Origin: Magicicada septendecula
Taxonomy: Eukaryota > Arthropoda > Insecta > Hemiptera > Cicadidae
DNA length: 64,000 bases
Direction: 5' to 3'
Assembly: GCA_034769895.1 (NCBI GenBank)
Contig: CM068367.1
Location: 89,738,399 to 89,802,398 of the forward strand
Shown: positions 22,134 to 33,091 of the stretch, in pieces
Position numbering within the stretch: the first letter of the stretch is position 1
Layout: every line of letters begins with the position of its first letter
Position numbers and translations under genes: made by a program
Notes under the pieces: model-generated
Seen by the model: the letters and a program-made list of their open reading frames with translations, nothing else
Databases searched by the model: none
Told to the model about the DNA's origin: nothing

Positions 22134-22328
22134 ATTTAAATTTAATAAATAAACACTTGGTTTAGTTCTAAAGATTTTTTTTTACTTTCCTGACAATTGT
22201 TTCACCGGTTACGGCAGCTTCAAGTTCAGTTCTAACCTCTGAAGTTGCCGTAACTTCAGAACCAATTGTTCTGAAAAATAAAAAATATCTGTAGAACTAA
22301 ACCAAGTGATTATTTGTTAAATTTAAAT
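22134..22328. mobile_element. Palindromic MITE-like element, 195 bp
   Basis: Terminal inverted repeats of 37 bp (22134-22170 and 22292-22328, containing cacttggtttagttcta) with two mismatches. The centre folds again (ggcagcttcaag...cttcagaacc; ggttacggc with gccgtaac), so almost the whole element is one hairpin. It starts 20 bp from the PLE arm. No coding capacity. Confidence 0.85.
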
Positions 22329-23589
22329 GCTACTAAAATGTTCTACCAAGTGCCGAGCGAACATTCGATCAGTGTTAAGTATAATTTAAGGTTAGTTAAA
22401 AATGTGAACAGGGGTGTAAGGCATGGTCTGCGTCTCAAATAGACTCTCCCGTACAACTGTCGACCTCACCTTCCCGAGCGATGTCTTTACATCCGGCGCA
22501 CTCTGTTACCACTGACGAGGCTCTGACGATCGAGTATTGGTGGTATAACCGTAGCTCACAGTAGAGAATTGTCGGAAATGACATTCTCTTTCCGGAATTG
22601 CAACCTGGTTGGTGCAGAGCACGTCTCAGGGAGTAGGATGAGTCATGATATCAGGCAGCTGTAGCAACTCCATGTAGGCTTTGATGCACAGGAGGCATCC
22701 CCTTCACCGAGCTGTGGGTGCTGTAGGTCAATAAGCTACACACTCGAGACCACGGTTATTCAAAGAAAGCAAAGAGAGAAGTCCGGACGGAAATTATTGG
22801 AAGTGGCGATCTCTTTGCAACTCCTCGATACCCCAGTGTAGAAGAGGATGCGACTAAGACAAAAATGTGAACATACGGTTAAACTATACACCTACGCTTA
22901 AAGAACTCGAACGCTAGTGTAACTGCCGGGCACGCAATGCGGGGAGCCCGCGCAAACAATTCATTTAATTTTTTACTAATGGGCATAAACCATTCAACTT
23001 TAGTAAAACCAAATTTCACCGTACGTATTTAACATAAAAAACAAATACACTTATATTTTTACTGTTATTTTACCAGTTCCTAATGATGTATTTGGAGAGT
23101 GTAAATTATATGGTTAACTGCACAGTAGAGCGGTGATTTTGACAGTAGAATGCGTCGAGGCAAGTCAAGTAATGTTTTCAAATACAAAAATGCTATTTTT
23201 GTAAAATATAATGTCTTTTTATCAGAATATTTTTCTTTAAATCCTGTGCCAATATTAGTCCTATAATAAAATTATTGTAGGCCGATATTTTAAATCTTAT
23301 AAGCCTTTTCAGGTGAAATAGATTTTTATTTTTATTAAAAATAGATTAGTTAATAATGTGTACGATACAAAATTTAATATAAACATTCACTGTCTTCATG
23401 AATTTAAATTTAATTAAATTTGTACTTTTTTACGTAGGATGCATATATTATGTATGATGGATTTTCTCAATGTATTTTCAGGATGCTTTCTTTAATGACC
23501 ACCTCTCGCAGTCATACATTATAGCTTAAAAAAGTATGACCTTCACAAAACAAATGTTAGTTGTCAAAGTAATAGCCTAAAAAACAGAA
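22329..23589. other. No recognised gene
   Basis: 22400-22930 is moderately GC-rich, the rest very AT-rich. No motif recognised on either strand. Confidence 0.4.
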
Positions 23590-23940
23590 TCAGATACTAC
23601 ATCTGTTTCTTCTCCATCGACACCGGCATAAGTAGGCCAGTCGCCAAGATTTTTGTTTTCTTGATATTCAGTTTTAAAAAGGCTTTTCCACTCTCTTCTT
23701 TCACCCTGATCAAGAGGCGCCTTAAGTCTTCTTCCCTTTAGGGCAAAATGTAGTGTCGTCGATATATCTGAAATTATTTATGATTTTTCCAGCGATCCTA
23801 GTGGTTTTTCCACCTTTTGATTCATATAACGTAGAACTGTGCATAATGTGCATGGCATATAAATTGAACAAGTAAGGTGACAATTACATCCTCGTCGAAC
23901 GCTTTTCTTTATCTTAAACATTATATTGTAGAAAAACCAT
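23590..23940 (-). pseudogene. RTE (BovB-type) LINE reverse transcriptase fragment
   Basis: Minus strand: KKSVRRGC with LFNLYA-like remnants near 23880, then IAGKIINNFRYIDDTTF (catalytic YIDD, about 23770-23810), EEDLRRLLIRVKEESGKAFL and KLNIKKTKILATGLL to about 23600. The run VKEESxKAxLKLNIKKTKI after FRYxDDTT is diagnostic of RTE/BovB-like RTs. Short, 5'-truncated and with frame changes near 23750 and 23830. The clade is known for horizontal transfer, but nothing here tests that. Confidence 0.75.
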
Positions 23941-25439
23941 TTCCCGTAATCAGTAATAATGATATATTGGTAATAATTAAAATGTATTATTTTAATTAGT
24001 AATTCATTTAATTCGAATGTATTGTTTTCTTAACACATGAAAGAAAAATCACAATATTCAATATAAATTTATTATCATACTACTCAATCTAGTATCACTA
24101 TCAGACGCTGGCCTATAACAAAAAAGAAGTGCAGTGCGAAAAACAAAAATCACGCAAAAAACGAGGAACAAAAGTGGTGTTTAAAACAAACGTAAACACG
24201 CCCATACGGACGACAGTGACGAGTGGCCTTGTCATATCTAACTGGCCGTGGTTTATTTTTACATAACTCTCTATACACGCTACAATAAATTCACCGACAG
24301 AGTACATAACGCACGGTAATGCCCCACACCTGCGGCAGATCCTGACTTTCAAGTAGGAACCAACTGCAACATACCAGACCGCTTCTTTTTCTCCTTTTAT
24401 CATTCTTCGCTGCAACGTCGAAACTACAACAGTGGAACGCTGAAAATGCGAATAATCCGGACAGCACAGCATTCTGGCTTTTTAAAGAGCGATTAAAAAC
24501 GTCTTGTATCGTCTTCCGATTCCTAATCCCAATTAAGTCTCCTATCCAGTCTATAACTTTCTTCTAATCCTCTTACTTTCTCCCTGGTCCGTGTTACCTA
24601 CATCCTTCCGACTCTTCTTGCTACTCTCATGTCCTCTTCCCCTTGGTGTCCACTGCAGTATCTGTTTTGGTACGTAAAGGGTACGCCTCGCCTACCCTTT
24701 GCGTACGTCCAACCCAGAACAGGTGTCTAGTTTTTTAAGGACATATCAACACCAAAAATCATTGTTCATTTCAATAATAAATAATTTTTCAATTATCAGA
24801 AAAGTTCCAAAAACCCCGATTACTCTAGTATTTTTTCTTTTAAGTAAAATAACAATTGTAACGCACACAATCATGCAATATATATGAAAATTCTGAACTA
24901 CTGCATTGGTTTTTTTAGTTACATTTTATAACCATTAATTTTGCCCAAGAAACAAATAATTTAGTCCTAGCTTTTAAGATAAGTATGTTTCATAGATACC
25001 TATAGACCTAAATCTAATACTTTTCACAAATATATATACATAACTGATAGAAACATGCAAATTTTTTGCAAACTTTTTGAAGGCAGTCAAAAATTTGCAA
25101 AGCGTGATGAGAGATATTAATTTTGTAAAAAAAAATAAAGATACAATTTCGTGTTTTGAATAATATTCCTCATTACGCGATACACATAACCTTTTACAAT
25201 TTTCTTATCTTATTTGGTCGGATAGAGGTGAAATTCCCGTTAATATGACACCCTGCATGGAATCTTACAATTTTTGATCCCTTTTTTTAGCTTTTGTGTC
25301 TAAAAATTTTGAAATTTTCAAAAGTGAACACTATATTCTGATTCTGATTAAAATTCTCTTTGTGTCTGTTTCTCACATGGATTTCTGGAATTGTTCCAAA
25401 ATTTTCATCCCTCACATGTCAAAAACAATAGAGGTATAG
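23941..25439. other. AT-rich stretch with one unassigned frame
   Basis: A 119-codon minus-strand frame lies at 24113-24472. It contains CRRCGALPC and a hydrophobic region, but I recognise no family, and there is no splice or promoter signal to support it. The rest is AT-rich without features. Confidence 0.3.
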
Positions 25440-25735
25440 CAATGGTGTAACTTCGGCGGGGGGAATAGGGGGACCACGAGAGTTACCAATAATTTCAGTG
25501 AAACTCCATAATCATTTAACGTAGGCTTATTTCTAAACCAGTTGCGTGTGTTACAAAATAAGGGTTATAAATAATCGTATACATAATTATGTGGTAAGAA
25601 TCTTGAATATCTCATTTGTCCCCAACAAAATGGAGAGTCCAACCTTCAAACTGGTCGCCTAGTCTTATCTACACCCCAGTAGCTAGTCTCATCCCCCCCC
25701 CCCCCGCCAAGAACAGCTCCTACTTACGCCACTAA
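25440..25735. mobile_element. Short TIR element, hAT-like style
   Basis: The left end caatggtgtaacttcggcgg pairs imperfectly with the right end (reverse complement ttagtggcgtaagtaggagc followed by ggcgggggg). Flanking octamers gaggtata and aaggtcta match 6 of 8. Contains a C13 run at 25683-25695. Non-coding. Confidence 0.45.
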
Positions 25736-25739
25736 GGTC

Positions 25740-25870
25740 TAATGTCTATGGGGTAATAATATGGGCATGCATTACAAATTTTACACTAATCGGATGATGC
25801 ATTCAAAAGTTATTACGAGACATATCCCAAAAAGATAGTCAGAGACAAATGCCAAACGATCGAGTTAAAC
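25740..25870. repeat. Interspersed repeat shared with 49985-50115
   Basis: cgagacatatcccaaaaaga and the following atgccaaacgatcga match, with changes, gtgagacatgccacaaacag and gtgccaaacggtcga at 50.06 kb. It lies between the TIR element and the mariner relic and may be mariner-flanking sequence. Confidence 0.6.
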
Positions 25871-25949
25871 TGAAAATAGTTTCGGTCCTTCAATTCAGAA
25901 TGTTTATTTGGCGCTTATCCAAGTGCTTATTTATTTTCTTCATAATCAA

Positions 25950-26530
25950 CACTTGAATTTAAACACTTACCATGACGTGTCACTACTTTTTCTATTCCAT
26001 GTTTAGAAACATCCGCCACCAGTCTTTTGCAACCACTCAGCGACTGCTTCTTGTATCTCGTCATCACTTCTAAAACGGCTTTCACCTAAACGTTCTTTCA
26101 ATTTTTGAAACAAGTGGAAATCACTTTGGAGGGGGGAATCAGTACTGCACGGTGGTGGTGGATGTTCGAAAATTTCCTAGTCAAATTTTTCAAGCACTGC
26201 TTGTGTTGTTCCAACCGAGAGGGGGCGAGAGTTATCGTGAATCAAAACAACGCCGCTTGACAAAAGGAGTCGTCATTTGATTTAAATCGCACGACGGAGA
26301 CGAACAGGTGTTTTGCATTAAACCACTACATTTATTGTTGTTCCACACGTCATGAAATCAACGAGTACAAGGCCTTTCCGAATCCACAAAACGTTGGCCA
26401 TCATTTTCCCTATGCTCAGATTTTGCTTTGAATTTCGTCGGTCTTGTCGAAGATCCAAACGATACCATCCTGACTACCTTTTTCAAGAGATTTATGCAAT
26501 ATCTATGGCTCATCGTCAGTAAAAATATCA
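25950..26530 (-). pseudogene. mariner transposase relic
   Basis: Minus strand, high to low coordinate: TDDEP (first catalytic Asp region, about 26520), fragments of a VDFMTCGTTINV-like block near 26350, GVVLIHDNSRP (second Asp, about 26240-26270), TTQAVLEKF, EIFEHPPP, SDFHLFQKLKERLG, ESRFRSDDEIQEAVAEWLQK, and KCLNSSVDYEEN before the stop near 25940. HDNxRPH and DFHLFxxLKxxLGxxRFxSDxE are mariner signatures. Several frame changes and stops; the helix-turn-helix N-terminus is absent. Confidence 0.85.
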
Positions 26531-26544
26531 TCATTTCCAGTAAA

Positions 26545-27700
26545 GATTAAACCAAAAACGTTCTGTTCTGCTCCCACGCAGATAGACTAAAGCTGGACAC
26601 TCCAACATTTCTTCAGACGTCCCACACCTCTCCGGCCTTCCTGCTTATAATTCAATAGTTGCTTAGAGATGGGGCAGTCCTGTATTCGGTTAAGATGTTC
26701 CAACAATTTTAGTCAACATTTGGCAATCCTGTCGAGTATACTCATAATATTCAGTTTCTACCATACATCTCCATTTCTTCTACTATCTTGGAGAGTATAT
26801 CCTGTCACGTGCCTGAGAAATCTCATTTCGGCCGCTTGAATACAATTGGCCTGGGATTTCGTTAAAGACTAACCTTAGATCTCATAGAGAAGTGTGGGGA
26901 GGGACATCACCTTGTAGAACTTTAGGCGTGTTTCTTTACTCGTTGATTTTAGAATCCCCTAATGGCTCCACACAAATGACTGAACTTATGTAGCCTTTTC
27001 ACCACGTCATTGTTCGTAACGTAAGACACCTTATTGCCCAGCGATTCATAATTACTGACCTGTTCCAGAACAGTACCATCTACAACAACTTTTGCTGGTA
27101 TGGGATCGACGGGCATCAGTCCCATGGAAAGCCATCACCTTCAATGTGGAGATCTGTAATCCTAAATGCTTGCAGATTCGACTCAATGAGTGTACAGACA
27201 TCTGCAAGTCGCTTTCAGAGTTCGACAGGGCACCTTGGTCATCAGCAAATAACAATGTGTCAGCTGCAGAGTCACCACTCATAAAATGTTTGATCTGGGA
27301 GGTTCATGATCCAATCGTGTACTTGCCTATACATAAACTAAAAAGAGAAGGTGATAATGGATACCCTTGTACTCCACAACTGATCAGCACTCACTAGGAG
27401 CCTTCGTCTTCCTGTCTTAATTAAGATTACGTTTTTCATGTAAAGATTTTGTATAGCTGTAATGAGATTTTGCGGGATCCCTTTCTTTGCCATTATTGCC
27501 TACAGGCTGCCCCTATTCACTCTATCAAATGCCTTTCCAAAAGCGATGAAAGCTATGTATGTAGGCAACTGATGTTCTCTGTGCTTTTCGATAACTTGGA
27601 CTACTGTGAAGATGCAATCCACACGTAACCTCTCCTTCTCCTCCGAGAGAATAGTCTCCGGTATTGAAGTAAAAAAAATATTTGATAAATTCATCTCCTA
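26545..27700 (-). pseudogene. 'ADDQ' LINE polyprotein, RT to C-terminus, copy B
   Basis: Non-LTR retrotransposon RT on the minus strand. In order: CIFTVVQVIEKHREHQLPTY and GKAFDRVNRGSL (27500-27640, RT block with first catalytic Asp), GYPLSPSLFSL (about 27370), LLFADDQGALSNSESDLQM (catalytic ADD, about 27230), LGLQISTLKVMAFHG, an LKFYKVMSLPTLLYE-like block near 26900, then LEHLNRIQDCPISKQLLNYK and GRRGVGRLKKCW (about 26600-26700). Stops and shifts throughout. Copies at 28745, 31305, 32600, 48725, 53091 and 54270 belong to the same or sister families. Confidence 0.82.
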
Positions 27701-28740
27701 CTTGGTCATATCACGCTTGGCGGGATTTTCAGTTTTGTTACTCACTTCAAATGTGTGTTGGAGAATTAATGACGTAATTATCGTTTAAAATTTTCTCATA
27801 GACTGTGATAGGACAATATTGAATAAGTTAGACTGGTGGAGGATTACCTGCCCGCCCAACCACTGACCGCACACGCTCTTAATTGTCTATATGACCCTGC
27901 TATTCAGTGTCATATACAGGGAGGGAGCCCAGGCGGCAGCCCCTTCCCCAAAGAAAACAGAAGTAAAAAAGAAACGAAAAGATGTCCATCTGAATACCAT
28001 CTGGCTGTAAATGTAATACGTATTTAACTAAGTGTTTATTTAGTTTGGAGTTCTAATTTGAGGAAGGGTCTGCAATTATAAAATTTGGACAGCACTTGTT
28101 TGGTTTCAATGGCGCTTGTTTTTATTTGGCTTCAGCTGACCAAGAATCAGCCTATCTGTGCAGCATTCTTATGTTCTTCCCACTTGGAACGTATTTACCA
28201 CTATATATTATTTTTCTCTTTCTGTACTATTTATACGTGTACTAAAAAATACGTTTCGTAGACTTATTATTAAAACTTGAATTTATCGTACTGTCGATCT
28301 GAATTATTCAAAGTCACCAGTCCATTTTTCCGTTATATCCGTGCGAGAAAACTATTTTCTCAGTTTTAAAAATTATCATGCCTAGTTTTAGCTTAATTTT
28401 ACTGAGAGTAAAGTGTAAGTTTACATTTTCATCAAACGATTGTATGTTGATACTACAAAATTCAGAAAATCTTTTTGCCCCTATTGAAACGGAAATCTTC
28501 ACAACAAACGTTTACCCAATACTGAAACTTGGTGGCAAAAATAGAAGTAATTCGCTAATTCTTAAGATGATGATGAAGTTTTTCTTGACTTTCTAAACAA
28601 TAAAATAAGAATAATCGAACTGATGATATTGGGAAAGTTAGTATCTTGTAACCTTAAAAAACGTAGTACTGAATTATCGGTGTATAGTATATCGCCCCTC
28701 CAACGTTAATCCTGGCTACGGTACCCTTGTTTGAATATCA
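27701..28740. other. No recognised gene
   Basis: AT-rich. A GC-rich patch at 27900-27950 (cagggagggagcccaggcgg) resembles a transposon end, but no partner was found. Confidence 0.35.
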
Positions 28741-28925
28741 TCTTCTTCTTCTTCAAGAATTAAACCAAAAACAGATAGACTAGAGCTGGTCACTCTAACG
28801 CTTCTTCAGACGACCCACACCTCTCCGTCCTTTCGCCTTGCAATTCCATAGTTGTTTGGGTTTGCCGCAGTCATTCATTAGGTTAAGATTTTCCAATCAT
28901 TTTAGCCGATATTGTACAATCTACA
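28741..28925 (-). mobile_element. 'ADDQ' LINE 3' end, copy C, with GAA tail
   Basis: Closely similar to 26545-26720 (shared aaccaaaaac, agatagacta, cttcttcagacg, cccacacctctccg). The minus-strand end is (GAA)n, seen as cttcttcttcttc at 28741-28753. Severely 5'-truncated at about 28925. Confidence 0.8.
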
Positions 28926-28943
28926 ACACTTGCCACGTGTTGG

Positions 28944-29225
28944 GCAGTTATTAAGTAATTATGCTAACAATAATGGGTTAATTAATCTGTGATTGCCGAG
29001 CCCCACGTTCTTTGGGAGCCAAATACAACACTGTGGGGTGTTATGCTATTACGCTACTGAATTAATTAATCTGTGATTAAGTAATTATTGAATATATTAA
29101 TTTGCATAATGAGCTCGTGTAATCAATTAGGTTGCTCATATCAACTGAACTGATTGAAATTAAATAACACGTTAATTACTTTACGTTAGCATAACTATTG
29201 CATGGAGACTCTAGTTGTTGTATTA
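28944..29225. repeat. Degenerate palindrome and 17-bp direct repeats
   Basis: ttaattaatctgtgatt occurs at 28978 and 29063 in direct order, and gttagcataactattgc at 29205 mirrors agtaattatgctaac at 28953. Together with the enclosed primer-binding-site-like sequence this may be the LTR/internal junction of an old LTR element. Confidence 0.5.
29003..29030 (-). promoter_or_regulatory. Primer-binding-site-like sequence, tRNA-Lys type
   Basis: The minus strand reads TGGCTCCCAAAGAACGTGGG GCTCGGC. This is close to the complement of the tRNA-Lys(CUU) 3' end used by gypsy-group elements (TGGCGCCCAACGTGGGGCTC), with one substitution and an extra AGAA-like tetranucleotide. If real, an LTR would lie to the right (29031 upward) and the element would run leftward. 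No gag or pol is seen to the left. Confidence 0.5.
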
Positions 29226-31304
29226 ATAAATAAAATAAAATAAACTACTATAAATCACTCAAATGCCATTACTTTCTTGTTCTGAGGTAATTTGACAATG
29301 ATGAACGCATATGGATAAAATAAACACTTATTTATTAACATTATATCATTCATTAAATTCAATATATAAAATATGGATGATTCCCTGTAAATACATACAT
29401 TCATAAACTCATGAAAAGAACATAAAAGAACACATGTTTATACATCAAATTACAAGGTAAATCCAATACGTTGTTTGCTGAAAAACATACACATACATAT
29501 ATAATGCAATCGATATATAGAAACACAAATATTCAAACAATAAATCCTATACTAATGCGTTCATCGTATGCCTCAGATGGATGGCGTTAATTATGTTTGT
29601 CATGTTTAATTTAAATGCTCAAGGGGTGTTTCTTGAAAAAGAGACAGGACAGTAGAGTTTCTTATGATAAGAATAGCATAAAGATTACTTGTTAGATGAA
29701 TTATCCGATATTTCCATCGGCGTAACTCCTCTCTGCTGGACCATGTGTGGGAAGCTGCGTAGCTGTGCTGTCACTGACACTTAACACACGCGAAACAGAT
29801 TCACTCGCGCTGTATGTGTGTGTTCTGTTGATTCTGCTGTTATTGTTCGAGTCATGAAATTATGTGTCGTGAAGATAAGTTCATCGTTAACTATGGTGTA
29901 TATATATGTCTGTCTATTGTTCAACTTCTGGTATGTTGATTAATATTTAGCGTTTTGATGCCGTGGTGTAATTGTTCCAAATGATATTGTATCGCTCCGC
30001 CGCACTGTATAATGTTACGATTTCATCGTCCGGTACTACATCAACGATAGTTCTACGCGTCGATTATTGGTGTAAGTGTGCCTGGTTAGTTCAAATCTGA
30101 ATTAGAGTATAATAAAGAATTCCATAATTGTTAAGCACTGGCGTGTGTCGCATGTTTTTAGACCCTGTAGGTACACTATTACCGGATACGCGGCAATATC
30201 GAAATGTCTAAGTCTCTTAGTTATATGTCGCGTGGCAAAGTTTCAAAGTCCCACTGACGTCCGTATGTTAATCGAACTTTGACGACCGTCTGTTGAAAGT
30301 TATAACTAGACTGTTTTAAAAGTACGTGAAGACTGTTCAAAGTATATGGTTGAAAAATTATGAAAAGACTGTCCTACTGACTGACTGACTGACTGCTCAA
30401 AGTATATGAGTGAAAAATTATGAAAGACTGTCCTCCCGCGTGCTCTGCAAACAGTTTTTATCAAGCATCGTATACCACAATGCACCCTTCTGGAAAACAC
30501 GCCTCAAGTTGAACATGATAGGACGGAAAAACTCCTACTCTTCTGTCAGACCATCGTTCTTCACTTCTGATTCGACGTTCCCGTTGCTATGCTGGCGACG
30601 GTCCTCTCCACCAGTTCTCTGGGTAGATGCTGGGTTGTGATTGGATATCCTGTCTCCCCACGGGTTCGCGTCGAAAGCCTCCGTACTCTTTTCCTAGAAC
30701 AGGAGCGATTTCATGGTCGTCCATCAAGCCATTGTCTAAGCGTACTCCGGATCTCGCTGCAGTTCTCACGCAAACAATGTGTCGTATTTTGTTATTGTTC
30801 GCTGTGCACGACCCCATTTCCTGAACGCTGTCCTGGCGCAGCGTGACGTCGTTTCCAAAACGGCACACCTTCTGCCTGTCGTAAATATCCGTTGTCGCCA
30901 GTAAGTCGTTCCCCCGCTGTTTACAAGTTCGATTCTATTATTTTAGGTATCGATGTCCGTCCTCGTATAGGGTATATACTATTGTGTCTTACACCCTTTT
31001 TTTTTATTACTGGTACTCTTCAAATTAACCGGCAGTGTGTCCGTCACAGTTTCTCCTCTAAATTGGTACTTGACACAGTTTCCTTTATCTTACATTTGCA
31101 GGCTGTAAATCTCGTGTTTGAGTCGAGTCTGTCACGGCCAACCTTGTCCCCTATTGTACAGCTATGTGAAACGTACTTGCATTGTCTGAAGTAAACGTTC
31201 ACTTGACACTTCGACACACAGTTCTTTATTTATTACTCGTGGCCTGAGTAGGTGTGTCATGCTGAATGTAACGTCTTTTCAGTCATACTAAAATTTTTAA
31301 ATTT
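29031..31304. other. Possible LTR and leader, otherwise unassigned
   Basis: AT-rich to about 29700, then mixed composition. 30338-30375 and 30397-30434 are near-identical (caaagtatatg...tgaaaaattatgaaa...gactgtcct), separated by (gact)n. 30500-30900 is GC-richer with overlapping frames on both strands (for example minus 30587-30868, 93 codons) that I cannot assign. Confidence 0.35.
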
Positions 31305-31950
31305 TTGGTTGTTACAAATCCTATCGAGTATACTCATAATATTCAGTTCCTGCCGTATATCGGCATTTCTTCTACGATTATGGAGGTATACCCTGCCACG
31401 TACCTGAGAAATCTCATTTCGGACGCTTGAATACGACTGACCTGGGATTTCATTAAAGTTCAATTCTCAGCCCCACAGAGAAGCGTGGGGAGGACCACCA
31501 CCTTGTAGAACTTTAGGCGTGTTTCTTTAATAGTTGATTTCAGAGTCTTCCTGATGGTCCCCCACCTATGGTTGATTATGTAGCTTATTCACCACGTCAT
31601 TGTTTGTAATATAAGACATATTATAGCCCAGATATTCAAAACTGGTGACCTAAACTACCATCTAAAACAATTTTTGTTCGTATGGCATCAGCTCCGTGAA
31701 AAGCCATCACCTTAGTCTTCAATGTGAAAATCTGTAATCCGAAATCGTTGCAGATTCTACGTAATGGGTGTACAACCACAGGCAAGCCGCTTTCCAAGTT
31801 CGACAGGACAGCCTGGTCATCAGTAAGCAATAATGTGTTAACTGCAGAATGACCAATCATAAAATACTCCGGAAGTTTTATCTGCCAGTTGTTTATGACA
31901 TCGTCAGTGTACAAATTAAATGAGAGGGTGATAGTGGGCACCCTTGTCGT
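31305..31950 (-). pseudogene. 'ADDQ' LINE RT fragment, copy D
   Basis: Homologous over its length to 26745-27380. Minus frame 31941-31636: LYTDDVINNWQIKL, NTLLLTDDQAVLSNLESGLP (catalytic block reading TDD where relatives have ADD), LRRICNDFGLQIFTLKTKVM, AFHGADAIRTKIVLDG. It continues in other frames to about 31305 (GMxFLR-like remnants). No GAA tail; both ends truncated. Confidence 0.82.
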
Positions 31951-32599
31951 ACTCCACAGATCAACAGGCCCATAGGTGGTATGAATATTACGGTAATTAC
32001 TTAGGCAAAGGTTTGCCCATTCCTTGTATTGTCATCCTCAAGCACACCTTTATCACTGAGGATGCAACGTCATAGAGCGGGCGAAATATCTGGTGTTACT
32101 ATAATTACCATGCTAAGACTAAAACAAGGTTGTTAACAGAAAAATTATTGTTATAAAAAATTCGCTCTTCGCACGTGTTCTTTTTCTTCTCACGTTATAA
32201 TCCTTGATCTTGTTTAATTGTTTAATCTTTCCGTTATCTATCCCGTTCAACTGTTTTCCTTCTCCATCCTCTTATTTCCATAGCCACCACATCTCCTTCT
32301 AAATTAAATCATCTCTAAGCCTTACAGTCTTTCTCCTTCCTATTGGCTTTAATTAAATTATTTACCTTTTCATTTCTTTTTTTTTTTGTATCCTTGATGA
32401 GCTACGGATGTTCACAACCAAAAAACTGTAACGACGAACTTTAGATTTTAAATTTAAGTGAAAAGTTATGCGGACATTACAATTCATACATTTTCTTAAC
32501 AAACTAAAATTACGGCCAGTAAAGGCAAAACACCTATTTAGACGATTGATAATAACCATTAACAACACGGTGTTCGCACATATATGCTGTTTCCAGCAC

Positions 32600-33091
32600 C
32601 TGAACTGTGATGTCATTTACAAACTTTATCAAGACGTTGAACAAAAAAGGTCAACAGAATTCAAGAAACTTGAATTTTACGAATTCAAGAAAACAATGGG
32701 TAGGAAAACGTGGAGACATGCAAATGAAATTTTACAAGACGCGGCTCCACCCACATTATCATATTCTGGTTCTGAAACATGGGTTGCAACCAAAAAACAT
32801 TTAAACAGCATATAAGCAACTGGTGTGCAGTGCAGATCTTACGAGAAATGTTGTTCTAGAAACGATAGGATCATCAACTACTTAATAAGGTAACAATTAT
32901 GAATTTTTTATATAAAGAGTAAACTCAAGGGATATCAAATCAGTTGGAAAGCGCATGAGGTTACGGCATGAACTTTCACATTTTTAATTGTGCACCACAA
33001 GGAAAAAGAGATTTGGAGACCTCGTAACAACCTCGGCAGTGGTGACGGGATCAGGTAACCTTCTTTGGCAGAAGAAGAAGAAGAAGAAGAA
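32600..33091 (+). pseudogene. LINE C-terminal fragments ending in (GAA)n
   Basis: The plus frame DVIYKLYQDVEQKRSTEFKK and AAPPTLSYSGSETWVATKK (about 32610-32810) matches the region after the RT thumb (kfyk..a.PtLlYGsEtWv.tkk) of the ADDQ family. About 240 bp later the sequence ends GNLLWQKKKKKK in (gaa)7 at 33070-33091, a LINE-type tail. Whether both parts belong to one insertion is uncertain, since the middle is not recognisable. Confidence 0.55.

Noticed and set aside
24113..24472. 119-codon frame with CRRCGALPC
   Set aside because: A zinc-binding role was considered, but only one Cys pair is present and nothing else supports a gene.
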